Below, in pieces: positions 1-8,482 of a stretch of 35,863 nucleotides of DNA (within the stretch, counting starts at the first letter, position 1; each line of letters starts with the position of its first letter). The stretch covers positions 1 to 35,863 of the forward strand of contig CALHNS010000033.1 in the NCBI GenBank assembly GCA_938035125.1, given 5' to 3'. Origin of the DNA: an uncultured Granulosicoccaceae bacterium. GTDB taxonomy: Bacteria > Pseudomonadota > Gammaproteobacteria > Granulosicoccales > Granulosicoccaceae. The notes beneath the pieces were generated by a model that was given only the letters and a program-made list of their open reading frames with translations, had not been told where the DNA came from and searched no databases. The position numbers and the translations under genes were made by a program.

Positions 1-1049
1 TATTGCAGTGTTACTTTCTCCACACCGTTTGCATGTTCAGAAGATATCGCACGCCCTTGATCATCATAAGACCATGTGGCAAAACGTACTCCAGTTCTAT
101 CGGTTAAACCTGTTAAGCGGTTAGGCCAAACCTCATCTTCGTAGTGATATTCGCGGCTTGTGCCATCGGGAAATCTAACTCGGGTTAGGTTGCGTTTACT
201 ATCGTAGTCGTAGCCTATTTCACTGCTATCTGGCAAGGTAACGCCAGAGAGGTAGCCACCCACACTCGTAAATCGCGCATCGTCATAACCTTTAAGTGTG
301 CTGGCATGGCCGTCGGTATAATTGAATTGCAATACGCGACTCGTCTCATCGGTCACACTGTGCAATCGCCAGTTACGATAAAACAGTGTCAGCATTCGTT
401 GGTCGGGCCAATCGATGTTCACAAGGAACGAGCCTTTAAAGCTCAACACACGCCCATCGCTTAAATGCCAGAGGTGATGATCGTTTTCAAATGTCAGGTA
501 ACCATTGCTACTTTGCGTTGCGCGATAGAGTGGGTGGCCGTTGTCGGTTGTGCCATCGTCGAAGAAATCAATGCGTCGGCCATCGCCTCCGACGATTCGC
601 CGGGTGCCATCACCAGAATCGAATAGCGAAACTGCGAACGTGTGCGTCCACCCCTGCCCAAAACCGTAATTACTGGAGGTGTTCACGCTGTTATAGCTGC
701 GCGTTAACGTCAACTTGGCGCCCGGAATATCAAAGTCGATTTCACTTTGATGCTTATTACCGGTGAGTAAATTTATCGGGTTACCCACAGAGCTTCTGGG
801 TAAATTTGAGCTGGGAGGGGTTGTGGCATCTGAGCCACAAGCGCCGCCTTCGCTGCCATTACAGGAAGGCGTTGACGTTTCAGTAGAGGTGTTACCGGCG
901 GTTGAGCCTTCTTGAGCTAACGCGGTGTTTGAGAAAATAGCTACGCAAAGCGTAAGCACTAACGCTAGGGCATTAGGCCAAGTGTTTGTGTGAACTGATG
1001 CATTCATTGCATCGCTTTCACGTCGTAGTGGCAGCAATCCGTGCTTCAT
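1..1049 (-). CDS. RHS/YD-repeat protein, N-terminal part (cut by window edge)
   Basis: Reading the minus strand from ATG at 1049 gives about 349 residues with no stop before the window edge, so the C-terminal part is missing. The first ~46 residues form a signal peptide ending near NTALAQ; a second in-frame ATG at 1007 (MNASVH) would give a more compact signal peptide and may be the true start. A low-complexity Ser/Thr/Gly linker follows, then the DUF6531 signature GNPINLLTGNKHQSE and the RSYNS strand typical of exported RHS proteins. After that come YD-like repeats (FNYTDGHAS, IGYDYDSKRNLTRVRFPDG, ATWSYDDQGRAISS). RHS proteins form a hollow beta shell that often encloses a C-terminal toxin. 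The toxin or effector end and any immunity gene would lie to the left of the window. No secretion genes are seen nearby. Confident of family, not of function. Confidence 0.85.
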   Translation of the reverse strand, partial: MKHGLLPLRRESDAMNASVHTNTWPNALALVLTLCVAIFSNTALAQEGSTAGNTSTETSTPSCNGSEGGACGSDATTPPSSNLPRSSVGNPINLLTGNKHQSEIDFDIPGAKLTLTRSYNSVNTSSNYGFGQGWTHTFAVSLFDSGDGTRRIVGGDGRRIDFFDDGTTDNGHPLYRATQSSNGYLTFENDHHLWHLSDGRVLSFKGSFLVNIDWPDQRMLTLFYRNWRLHSVTDETSRVLQFNYTDGHASTLKGYDDARFTSVGGYLSGVTLPDSSEIGYDYDSKRNLTRVRFPDGTSREYHYEDEVWPNRLTGLTDRTGVRFATWSYDDQGRAISSEHANGVEKVTLQ

Positions 1050-1105
1050 TATGAGTCTTTACAGGTTCATTTTTTTAAACAGAGCTTCGTGCTCCGTCTG
1101 TTGGG

Positions 1106-1138
1106 GCTATTTTTATCATAGTTTTTTGAAAAAATAGC
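1106..1138 (-). terminator. Possible weak terminator between the DMT gene and the RHS gene
   Basis: A 9-bp perfect inverted repeat (GCTATTTTT at 1106-1114 and AAAAATAGC at 1130-1138) with a 15-nt loop lies just after the stop of the minus-strand exporter gene. The stem is AT-rich and there is no clear T-run after it, so a terminator role is only a possibility. Confidence 0.25.
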
Positions 1139-1146
1139 TGCACTGG

Positions 1147-2049
1147 TTAACTGTTTTTGAAGGAGTGTTTATTTAATTCTTGAATCTGCTCTCGCTTAAT
1201 AACATACAAGCTGCCAGAAATAATAAGAACCGCACCCATTAACGTGTAATGGCTTGGGTACATATGCCAGATTAAAATGTCATACAGTAGAGTCCATAAC
1301 ACACCTGAATATTCAAAAGGTGTTATTTGAGAGGCTTCTGCAACGGCAAACGCTTTGGTCATGGCAAAGTGCCCTGCTACCGCAAACATTGAAAGCAGTA
1401 GCACACCAAAATATAGGGGTAATTCTATATTTCCCCAAAACCAAGGCAACAGTACTAATGCAACAAGGCCAACCCCTAAGTTATAAGACAACACCAAAGA
1501 GGTAACCGATTCGGTTTTGGCAAGTAGCTTGCCACTAATAAATAGGCCCGAATAGGTGATGCTTGAGAGTAGAACGAGAAGGTAGCCTTTTAACTCACCT
1601 CCACCCCAAGGCATCATTGCCAACGCCACGCCACAATAACCGACCACTACAGCTGCCCAGCGGTGAACACCGACCTTTTCTTTGAGCACAACGATTGACA
1701 TCAGCGTTGTAAAGAATATGGATGAAAAGAACACAACCACCGCTGCGGTAAGAGATAAGTACTGAATTCCAACAAAAAAGCTAAATGGGGCAATAAAGCC
1801 TAAGACGCCGCGAACACCTTGTGCTATCGGCCGGGTGGGGAGAAGTTCTGCTTTTTTCCCTGCAAGTAAAAAATACAGAATTAAGCAAGGCACAATAATA
1901 ACGCTTCGCAAGGCGAGGATTTGTACGGAGGTGGCCGAGTATTCTAATAAATACTTAGCGATTGCATCCATGGTGCTAAGTAAAAACATCGCACACAGCA
2001 TTAAGGCAATGCCTGATGGGTTAGCTAGCTTGGATTGGCCTTGGTTCAA
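1147..2049 (-). CDS. DMT-superfamily (EamA) transporter
   Basis: The product is a 300-residue, highly hydrophobic protein with about ten predicted membrane helices arranged as two EamA halves, the normal size for the drug/metabolite transporter superfamily. The first half begins with GIALMLCAMFLLSTMDAIAKY and the second follows the short charged loop around WGGGELKG. Members export or import small metabolites such as amino acids, nucleosides or toxic compounds; the substrate cannot be read from the sequence. The longest frame starts with TTG at 2049, which has no convincing Shine-Dalgarno sequence. The first internal ATG is at 2001, inside the first helix and therefore less likely. The gene is monocistronic, with the RHS gene about 100 bp downstream on the same strand. 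Confidence 0.85.
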   Translation of the reverse strand: MNQGQSKLANPSGIALMLCAMFLLSTMDAIAKYLLEYSATSVQILALRSVIIVPCLILYFLLAGKKAELLPTRPIAQGVRGVLGFIAPFSFFVGIQYLSLTAAVVVFFSSIFFTTLMSIVVLKEKVGVHRWAAVVVGYCGVALAMMPWGGGELKGYLLVLLSSITYSGLFISGKLLAKTESVTSLVLSYNLGVGLVALVLLPWFWGNIELPLYFGVLLLSMFAVAGHFAMTKAFAVAEASQITPFEYSGVLWTLLYDILIWHMYPSHYTLMGAVLIISGSLYVIKREQIQELNKHSFKNS

Positions 2050-2149
2050 TTAGGTATTGCTCAAAAAACATTAGAAAAGTTGATGATCAACTGCGAATCG
2101 TTCTGGGAGCAATGGCATTGAACTAGCTGGTCTAGTTACTTATATACGC

Positions 2150-2197
2150 CCTGCGGTACGAAGATACATCATTTCAATGCTTCTTCGCTACCGCAGG
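2150..2197. repeat. Long imperfect hairpin between the OmpA-like gene and the DMT gene
   Basis: The left arm (CCTGCGGTA then CGAAGA, 2150-2164) pairs with 2182-2197 (TCTTCG, one bulged C at 2188, TACCGCAGG), giving 15 pairs around a 17-nt loop. There is no T-run on either side, so it is not a classical intrinsic terminator. It could be a factor-assisted terminator of the lipoprotein gene or a small repeat unit. A shorter repeat (AACTAG...CTAGTT) lies immediately to its left. No gene is visible in 2050-2264. Confidence 0.4.
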
Positions 2198-2264
2198 TCG
2201 CTTATTCGATATCTATAACACCTTAATATCGGAAATAATTATTTTGCGTAATACCCATGCGGTA

Positions 2265-2777
2265 TCAGTTATTTTCAATAAAGATCACTTCAACACGACG
2301 ATTAGCCTGGCGCCCTTCTAATGTGCTGTTATCAGAAGTTGGGTTAGATTCGCCAAAACCCTCAGTCTGAATTCTGCTTTCACTAATGCCCATCGACATC
2401 AACGCTGTCTTGATTGACTCTGATCGTTTCTCAGATAAGCCTTGATTAAACGCAGCATCCCCAGTGTGATCGGTATGCCCTTCAACAAGCGCTATTCTTT
2501 CTGGGTTTGAGCGTAAGTAAGATGCGGCTTTTTCCACTGTGTTGTGTGCTTCTGGACGTAAGCTGGATTGCTCAAAATCAAACAACACATCGTCAAGCGT
2601 TAAACTGGGGCCGCGTGTGGTTTCCACTATCTGTGGAATTGTAGGTGCGGATGATGTGGCAATGGCCGCTCCTAATGCAGGCGGTTTAGCAATTTTTGTA
2701 GGTGTACTTGAACAGGCACTGATTACACCGGCAACTGTTATTAGAGCCGCAGATTTTAGAATGGATACATTTTTCAT
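2265..2777 (-). CDS. OmpA-family peptidoglycan-associated lipoprotein
   Basis: The 170-residue protein begins with a lipoprotein signal peptide whose lipobox (VISAC, Cys22) is followed by Ser, which predicts sorting to the outer membrane. A short linker leads to an OmpA C-terminal domain from about residue 62 to the end. That domain shows the VLFDFEQSSL opening strand, EGHTDHTGDAAFNQGLS with the peptidoglycan-contacting Asp, LSEKRSESI, and the closing ANRRVEVIF. Such proteins anchor the outer membrane to peptidoglycan non-covalently, as Pal does. It is not the tol-pal copy, because no tol genes are nearby. It is transcribed divergently from the zinc peptidase gene, with 231 bp between them. 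The ATG at 2777 gives a complete signal peptide, so the start is reasonably secure. Confidence 0.9.
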   Translation of the reverse strand: MKNVSILKSAALITVAGVISACSSTPTKIAKPPALGAAIATSSAPTIPQIVETTRGPSLTLDDVLFDFEQSSLRPEAHNTVEKAASYLRSNPERIALVEGHTDHTGDAAFNQGLSEKRSESIKTALMSMGISESRIQTEGFGESNPTSDNSTLEGRQANRRVEVIFIENN

Positions 2778-2850
2778 GATGCACTAACCCTAGTTTCGTT
2801 ATTGGTACTATGGGTATCGGCGGTTTACATCAAAAAATGCAACGCTTTTA

Positions 2851-2882
2851 CATTACCGATATCTCATTACCTATTGGTAATG
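2851..2882. promoter_or_regulatory. Repeated CATTACC boxes in the divergent OmpA-like/peptidase promoter region
   Basis: The heptamer CATTACC occurs at 2851-2857 and 2865-2871, and its reverse complement GGTAATG is at 2876-2882. The last two form a 7-bp inverted repeat with a 4-nt spacer. The position between two divergent genes suits an operator, but no regulator can be named. Confidence 0.25.
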
Positions 2883-3008
2883 AATATTCAGTATTATGTG
2901 TGTGGGAATTAGCATTTGAATGATTTTTAAGCCTTTTGTAGCGGTATTCTAGGCCAGATTGATCACTCTTATCCCGTTATTCATTGTTATGAAGGATTCA
3001 AACGCATC

Positions 3009-3671
3009 ATGTTTTTAATCGTCATTATCGGAACCTTTGCTATCTCTTGGTTGGTTAAAACATGGATGATGCGCACCTATAAAAAATGGGGCGCGGTACC
3101 GAACGCTGTGGGTGCTACGGGTTTCCAAGTGGCTCGCCACATTTTGGATACCAACAATTTGCAGCATGTAGAACTCGAAGTATCCAAAGGTCAACTAAGC
3201 GATCATTACATTCCCAGCTTAGATAAAATGCGGTTGTCTGAAGCAATAAACAATGAAGCATCTGTGGCATCGATTGCTGTGGCAGCACACGAGTGCGGTC
3301 ATGCGTTGCAAGACAAAGAAAATTATTCGATGTTAAAGGTAAAGGCTGCAATGATGCCTTTAGCAGCGTTAGGCAATCAATTAGGTTTGGTTCTAGCCAT
3401 TGCAGGGGGTTTTATGGCCAGCCCATTTTTGGCAAATTTAGGTTTTCTATTAATTGGTATTGGCGTCTTAATGCCAGTGCTGACGCTACCCATTGAATTT
3501 GACGCAAGCCACCGTGCATTGGAAGAACTGCAGCGTTTAAAACTGGTTGATGAAAAAGATTATGACGGCGCAAAGTCTATGCTGATTGCGGCGGCGCTAA
3601 CCTATGTTGCCAGTGCAGTGTCGTCTATGGCGTTAATCGGTGTGTTCTTGCTGAGATTCATCAAGCGCTAA
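3009..3671 (+). CDS. YugP-type membrane zinc metallopeptidase
   Basis: This 220-residue protein is a Zn-dependent peptidase of the YugP family (neutral zinc metallopeptidase). An N-terminal membrane helix (residues 1-19) is followed by the family motif GQLSDHYIPS (61-70) and the zinc-binding HExxH motif inside VAAHECGHALQ, with His94, Glu95 and His98. Two further hydrophobic hairpins (about 108-155) and a C-terminal helix (about 190-216) place it in the inner membrane. The downstream acidic segment EFDASHRALE probably supplies the third zinc ligand. AAGGAT about 12 nt upstream of the ATG is a usable Shine-Dalgarno. The physiological substrate is unknown for the family. Its last 39 bp overlap, tail to tail, the end of the FrnE-like gene. 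Confidence 0.9.
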   Translation: MFLIVIIGTFAISWLVKTWMMRTYKKWGAVPNAVGATGFQVARHILDTNNLQHVELEVSKGQLSDHYIPSLDKMRLSEAINNEASVASIAVAAHECGHALQDKENYSMLKVKAAMMPLAALGNQLGLVLAIAGGFMASPFLANLGFLLIGIGVLMPVLTLPIEFDASHRALEELQRLKLVDEKDYDGAKSMLIAAALTYVASAVSSMALIGVFLLRFIKR

Positions 3672-4307
3672 TTGTTTTAACAACTGAGTAAAACCTGCCT
3701 CTCCTTGCGCTCCGCTAATTAAATGCCTGCGGTTAACAACGGTGGCAGGAACCCCTTGAATGCCCTGCTGCATCCAAAATTGCTGTTTTTCTCGCACAGC
3801 TGATGCATAGCGCTCATCGTTTAACAACGCAAGCGCTTCTGTTTTATCTAACCCTACACGCTCTGCAGCACTTGCCAAGGTATTTTTATCACCCACATTC
3901 TTTTGATGGGTAAAGTGAGTTTCAAAAAGCTCCATCTTTAATTCGTGCTGTTTGCCGTGTTCTTCAGCCCAATGAAGCAATTGATGCGCTAAAAAAGTGT
4001 TGGCCATGCGCATGTTGTCATCAAATTTAAAGGTAAAACCAAGCTCGGCTCCCATCTGGGTCATCTGCTGACGATTGCGAGCGCTGTCTTCGTCGCTGAT
4101 GCCGTATTTTTGCGTAATATGCTCACGAAAATCTTGACCCTCTTCCGGCATTTGAGGGTTCAGCTCAAAGGGGTGCCAGGTGATGCTCGCCTGCGTACCC
4201 GTAGCTTTTAAGGCTTTTTCTAATTGCTTATAGCCAATAATGCACCAAGGGCACATTACGTCAGAGACGATATCGATATTGAGCGGTTCAGCTTGTGCGT
4301 CGGTCAT
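3633..4307 (-). CDS. FrnE-like DsbA-family oxidoreductase
   Basis: The product is a 224-residue thioredoxin-fold protein of the DsbA/FrnE (HCCA isomerase-related) family. The active-site CPWC motif (Cys19-Cys22) sits after the first strand (IDIVSDVM), a helical insertion spans about 60-165, and the cis-Pro loop is seen as GVPATVV. There is no signal peptide, so it acts in the cytoplasm, where FrnE proteins are thought to reduce or isomerise disulfides and help under oxidative stress. The following tail (RRHLISGAQG) is typical of the family. The gene lies 49 bp after the AMP-ligase gene on the same strand and might receive read-through from that operon. Its 3' end overlaps the convergent peptidase gene by 39 bp. 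Confidence 0.9.
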   Translation of the reverse strand: MTDAQAEPLNIDIVSDVMCPWCIIGYKQLEKALKATGTQASITWHPFELNPQMPEEGQDFREHITQKYGISDEDSARNRQQMTQMGAELGFTFKFDDNMRMANTFLAHQLLHWAEEHGKQHELKMELFETHFTHQKNVGDKNTLASAAERVGLDKTEALALLNDERYASAVREKQQFWMQQGIQGVPATVVNRRHLISGAQGEAGFTQLLKQLALDESQQEHTD

Positions 4308-4356
4308 GATTGGTTAGTCTATAAAGATGATGAAGTCAGACAATGCTCTTTTGTAT

Positions 4357-5928
4357 CTAGTTCCCAGACAGCTCTCGTTTTAGCGCATCTTTGTTAATCA
4401 AGTTCTGATCACTTTGTACCAATGGCAATGATTTTCTGTAAACGATTTTGGCAGGCACCATGTAGGCTGCTAAATGCTTTTTAAGCTCGAATGTAATCTC
4501 TTTTTCAGAAATCGCGCTAGGTGCTGAATACACCATCACAATCTCTTCTTCAATGTGTGGGTTGCTCATACCAAATACTGCACACTGAGAGATGCTCGGT
4601 AAGTTCTTCTCCACCACCGATTCAATTTCAAAAGGGGATACTCGAAACCCACTGGTTTTGATCATATCGTCGCGCCGATCTACGAAGTAGAAATACCCTT
4701 CTTCATCTTTGTAAACGTAATCACCACTGGCCACAACGGTTTCATCAGCCAGTTGCCCATCTAGGTTCACTACGTTTTTTAAGATTTGCACCGATTTAAA
4801 ACGCTCACTGGTCTCTTTTGGGGCATTCCAAAAGCCGCGATAGATGTAGCTGCCACGATGAATCAACTCACCGACTTCACGTGGGGCGCATTCATTGCCC
4901 TCTTCGTTTATAACGTACAGCTCGGCATCGGGGATGGGTTTGCCAATGGAGTCGGGGCGAATTTTGATTTGTTCAGGGGCAAGATAGGTGGAACGAAACG
5001 CCTCTGTGAGCCCGTGCATGGAATAAAAAGCGGCGTTTCTGAATGTGGTTTCGCAATCTTTAATCATCTTAGCGGTTACGTTTCCGCCAGAGGAGGTAAT
5101 GATGCGCACCTTATCGAACAGCTCTTCATTGGGGTTACTGAATAGATCCTCATCGAACATTTGTGAGATATTGACAGGCATTAGCGGTAATACGGTAACT
5201 TCATCGTTCATTAAGTGATTGAAAAAGTCATCTGGCAAAATAAAGCGGTGCAATGCCAGGGTGGCTTTGTTCATTAACGAACAAAAAATTTGGTTTAAAC
5301 CGTAATCTAAATTAAAGATCAGTAGCCCTGAAATAACATCGTTCTCGTTTAAGTTTAAATACTGGGTAACCACTCGCGCAGAATCGATTAAATTCCTGTG
5401 CGATATCACAATGCCTTTAGGGGTGCCAGTTGAACCAAAGGAATAGGTAATAACGGCGTTCTCATGGCCATTGATATCGCAGCTAAAAGGCTTGTTGTAG
5501 TATTTGAAAATCTCTTCAAACGATGGAATATCTTTATGAGTCGTTTCGATGGACACCACATGCCCGCTAAAATTTATCTCTTCAATACTTTCAAGCTTTA
5601 ATTTGTCGGTAATGATGCACTGAATGCTGCAATCATCAATCATGTAATTCACTTGCTCAGGTTTTAATAGGCGAGTAAGCGGCACCAATATGTAATCGGT
5701 GGATAATATCGCCAAAATAGCAATAACCTGCGAAGCGCTTTTATTGGCATAAATGCCCACGCGTGCGCCTTTGGGTAAATCAAGCTCTTGCAAATACAAA
5801 GCAACCTGGTCAACCTTAATTAACAGCTCTTGGTAGCTAAGCTTTGTCTCGTTATCAATTAACGCGATTTTATCTGGGTGTGTTTTGGAAGCGTTTTCAA
5901 GCAGTATGCGAATGCAATTTATTGACAT
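4357..5928 (-). CDS. AMP-dependent acyl/aminoacyl ligase-like protein lacking the A10 lysine
   Basis: The 523-residue protein belongs to the ANL (AMP-binding) superfamily. It has the P-loop TYSFGSTGTPKG (161-172), the LDYGLNQ motif (207-213), the A5-like MHGLTEAFRS, and the A8 hinge region FVDRRDDMIKTSGFRVSP followed by EIE. It most resembles stand-alone ligases that load amino acids or acyl groups onto CoA or carrier proteins. In the C-terminal A10 motif the usual N-G-K-I-D/N-R is Q-N-L-I-N-K, so Leu510 occupies the place of the lysine needed for adenylation; the codon reads TTG. The start overlaps the stop of the GlmL gene by 10 nt, so the two are translationally coupled. By analogy with VinN of vicenistatin biosynthesis, which activates 3-methylaspartate, the product of the neighbouring mutase is the obvious candidate substrate. 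That link is inference, and no carrier-protein gene is visible. Confidence 0.85.
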   Translation of the reverse strand: MSINCIRILLENASKTHPDKIALIDNETKLSYQELLIKVDQVALYLQELDLPKGARVGIYANKSASQVIAILAILSTDYILVPLTRLLKPEQVNYMIDDCSIQCIITDKLKLESIEEINFSGHVVSIETTHKDIPSFEEIFKYYNKPFSCDINGHENAVITYSFGSTGTPKGIVISHRNLIDSARVVTQYLNLNENDVISGLLIFNLDYGLNQIFCSLMNKATLALHRFILPDDFFNHLMNDEVTVLPLMPVNISQMFDEDLFSNPNEELFDKVRIITSSGGNVTAKMIKDCETTFRNAAFYSMHGLTEAFRSTYLAPEQIKIRPDSIGKPIPDAELYVINEEGNECAPREVGELIHRGSYIYRGFWNAPKETSERFKSVQILKNVVNLDGQLADETVVASGDYVYKDEEGYFYFVDRRDDMIKTSGFRVSPFEIESVVEKNLPSISQCAVFGMSNPHIEEEIVMVYSAPSAISEKEITFELKKHLAAYMVPAKIVYRKSLPLVQSDQNLINKDALKRELSGN

Positions 5929-7121
5929 GCTGCGTGCTCCTTAGCGCCCAGTGTCCAAATATCGTAGTTGTTGTCTAAAACGGTGGCGGGTTTGTGTTCT
6001 GAATTTAATATTTTTCGATAGAAAAACGCCACCACATCTTCGATGTCTTCAGTGGTAAGTACTTTGGTGATGCCGCCTGTGAACACAATCGAATTCATGG
6101 CCAAAAGTTTTAAGGTAACGTAGGCTGGGCGGTAGTGGGACATTTTGCACAGCACTAAGAAGATGGCCAGTTGCATCAGAATTTTGGTGGCTTTCTCACT
6201 GTTCTCGTTATAAATATTCTCAGTCACTTTTAAGTGCATTAATAGCTCATAAGAAAATTCGTTATTCTCTGCGGTGAAAATAAGCGACTGGCGAGACTTG
6301 TACACACCAAGCTTCTTAAAAACGATTCGATCGTGGCCTTGTTCGGTAACGATGTTATCGGTAAGTAAGTCTTTCGAGTAATGAACATCGGTGGTAGCAC
6401 CGCCAATGTCTAATAATATAAACGGATCCGTTACCGAAAAAGAGGCATTGATAAGCGGCAGCGATTTATTCACCACATAAGGGGTTGAGTAAATTTGATT
6501 GCTGGTGATTTTATACAGGTGTTTGATGTCTTCTTTGCCTTCAATGTCTTGCTGGTAAAGATTGGTAAGATAATCTTTTAAGTGTGTTTCAACGATATGT
6601 AGCCGATTATCAATAATATTGGGTAACAAGGTTACGTTATCTATGCGCGATTTTATGGCCTGAGCATCGGGTTCGTTACCCACAAACACAAAGTTTGAAT
6701 AGTTCAGCTTGGCAAGGTAGTTATCCAGTCGCTCATCAAATAACCCGCTGTTGGAATCGATGCCCCCAACCACAATCACCACATCGATTAAATCGCTGGG
6801 CACCGAATAGGTTTCGATATCCTGAAATACGATGGAATCAATAATATTGATGCCTGAGTTGTAGGCAATATTGGTGGCGTATTTTAATGAATACGATTGA
6901 GTGAGCCCAATAATAAGGGTACTTAATCCGCCATTGGCCGATGAACATATGTGCACATCACTCTGATCGTAACGCTGCACCGTGTCACCACATTTTTGCG
7001 TTAAATCATCCAATATGGTTCGGTTAAAGTCACGAAAATGCTGCTCAATAGAATTTGAGGTGCTAACTTTAAAGTAGGTGCTGCCAATATCAATTAACAG
7101 CTTGTTCGATTCAGCACTCAC
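5919..7121 (-). CDS. glmL: GlmL/MutL-family glutamate mutase accessory protein
   Basis: The 400-residue protein is a member of the MutL/GlmL family found between or beside the two glutamate mutase genes in clostridia and actinobacteria. It has an actin/Hsp70-like ATPase fold: phosphate-1 motif LLIDIGSTYFKVS near the N terminus, phosphate-2 motif FILLDIGGATTDVH in the middle, and a C-terminal adenosine-type motif SIVFTGGITKVL. Members are thought to protect or reactivate the adenosylcobalamin enzyme. At 400 residues it is somewhat shorter than the ~460 residues common in the family. Translation starts with GTG at 7121, overlapping the stop of glmE by 4 nt (GTGA), and the end overlaps the ligase start by 10 nt. 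Confidence 0.85.
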   Translation of the reverse strand: MSAESNKLLIDIGSTYFKVSTSNSIEQHFRDFNRTILDDLTQKCGDTVQRYDQSDVHICSSANGGLSTLIIGLTQSYSLKYATNIAYNSGINIIDSIVFQDIETYSVPSDLIDVVIVVGGIDSNSGLFDERLDNYLAKLNYSNFVFVGNEPDAQAIKSRIDNVTLLPNIIDNRLHIVETHLKDYLTNLYQQDIEGKEDIKHLYKITSNQIYSTPYVVNKSLPLINASFSVTDPFILLDIGGATTDVHYSKDLLTDNIVTEQGHDRIVFKKLGVYKSRQSLIFTAENNEFSYELLMHLKVTENIYNENSEKATKILMQLAIFLVLCKMSHYRPAYVTLKLLAMNSIVFTGGITKVLTTEDIEDVVAFFYRKILNSEHKPATVLDNNYDIWTLGAKEHAACQ

Positions 7122-8482
7122 TGCATGATTCCAATGTCGTGGATGATGTCATTAACAATGTCGGTAGTATCTTTGTCTAAATCACAACACGATCGCTCGT
7201 ATTGATAGCAATGATCAGGGATAGGCACGTTGCCGCGTTCAATGATGCGAATATTTTTATTCGAATCACGAATGGTGATCATCTTGTTGTGATTAATAAT
7301 ATGCGGCGAAAACGGCACATCTATTACGCCGTTCTTTATCGAGTTAAATACTTTTCGCCATAAGGTATCTGCTGGGTCGTTAAACACCGCTTCCATTATG
7401 GCGTGCACTTCCGCGGTAAGAATTTCCTCTTCTTGTTCATCGCTTATGGCGGGTAGGCCACTTAATATATTCAGTGTGTACTGAGTGTTGGCAACGGTTT
7501 GGGCATTGGCTTCTTTGGTGGGAATGCCTACTGCCTCTTCTCGGGTTTTGGTAATGATCTTATCCGCACCCACCATAGAGGCAATAACGGTTGACATATT
7601 GATAAGCTGATCGGCTGAATCTCGATTGGTGGGAAACGCCCCCATCCATTGGTGGTACACCAAGTGGATATCCGCATCTTCACAGCCAATTTCTTTGGCG
7701 TAGTGCTTGGCAAGCGCTCGGGTGACTTTGCCTGTAACAATGTCTTGAATCATTGAGCCTTGCTGTGAGAAAGACACAGAGAAGGATTTCACCCCCTCTT
7801 CTAATGACAACAGCATTTCTAAAAGCTGTATAACGATGGTGATGGACGGCGGCACCAAAGTGGCGGTTAATGGCCCAAACGATTCGCGGTTAATCGGTAA
7901 ATTTAATGTGGAATAGTCAGCGCAGACGCGCTCAACGTACTTCCAATAAAGAAACGCCTTATCAAGCGGAAAATTCTTTGAATACGGCAGAAGATAGGTT
8001 ATTGGCCCACCTTCAATCTCAAAGATGCCTGAGGCAATCGCAATTTCAATCAGAAGGCGTGCATCGGGTGTTCCATGGCGAAGGCTTACCGGATGATTAA
8101 AGTGCGTCATCATTTTACGCGTGGTGCGATAACCGTGATTCACCAACGGATAGCCATTTAGCATATCCACTTCATTGGCCTCACTTAATCGAAGCATTTT
8201 TTTCGCAGTGGCGTAATCGTTTAAGCGCGTGTTTGAATCGATGGTAAGTGGTAGCACGTCCACATTGGCATCAACAAAAAACTCATACAACGCGTATTGC
8301 TTTTCATAAGTGGGAAATCCGCCACGCGGCTGCACCAACATTTTGTCTCTATTGGCAAACGCATGAGAAATAAATAAATTCTTATCGGCGCCGCGAACAA
8401 ATTCTCGCACTTCATCAAAATCGAACGAATCAACATTCTCATTACCGAGGATGATGTCGCGTTCTTCCTGCAACTGGCTCAT
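7118..8482 (-). CDS. glmE: Glutamate mutase (methylaspartate mutase) epsilon subunit
   Basis: The 454-residue product is the catalytic TIM-barrel subunit of adenosylcobalamin-dependent glutamate mutase, which interconverts L-glutamate and (2S,3S)-3-methylaspartate by a radical carbon-skeleton rearrangement. The family signatures are clear: QPRGGFPTYEKQYALYEFF, LNGYPLVNHGY, SLRHGTPDARLL, EGGPITYLLPYSK and GGFPT-like arginine contacts. The open frame extends to 8551, but the ATG at 8482 overlaps the stop of glmS by 4 nt (ATGA) and starts at the expected place (MSQLQEERD), so I chose it. The length matches the clostridial enzyme closely. It needs GlmS for activity, and that gene is immediately upstream. 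Confidence 0.92.
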   Translation of the reverse strand: MSQLQEERDIILGNENVDSFDFDEVREFVRGADKNLFISHAFANRDKMLVQPRGGFPTYEKQYALYEFFVDANVDVLPLTIDSNTRLNDYATAKKMLRLSEANEVDMLNGYPLVNHGYRTTRKMMTHFNHPVSLRHGTPDARLLIEIAIASGIFEIEGGPITYLLPYSKNFPLDKAFLYWKYVERVCADYSTLNLPINRESFGPLTATLVPPSITIVIQLLEMLLSLEEGVKSFSVSFSQQGSMIQDIVTGKVTRALAKHYAKEIGCEDADIHLVYHQWMGAFPTNRDSADQLINMSTVIASMVGADKIITKTREEAVGIPTKEANAQTVANTQYTLNILSGLPAISDEQEEEILTAEVHAIMEAVFNDPADTLWRKVFNSIKNGVIDVPFSPHIINHNKMITIRDSNKNIRIIERGNVPIPDHCYQYERSCCDLDKDTTDIVNDIIHDIGIMQ

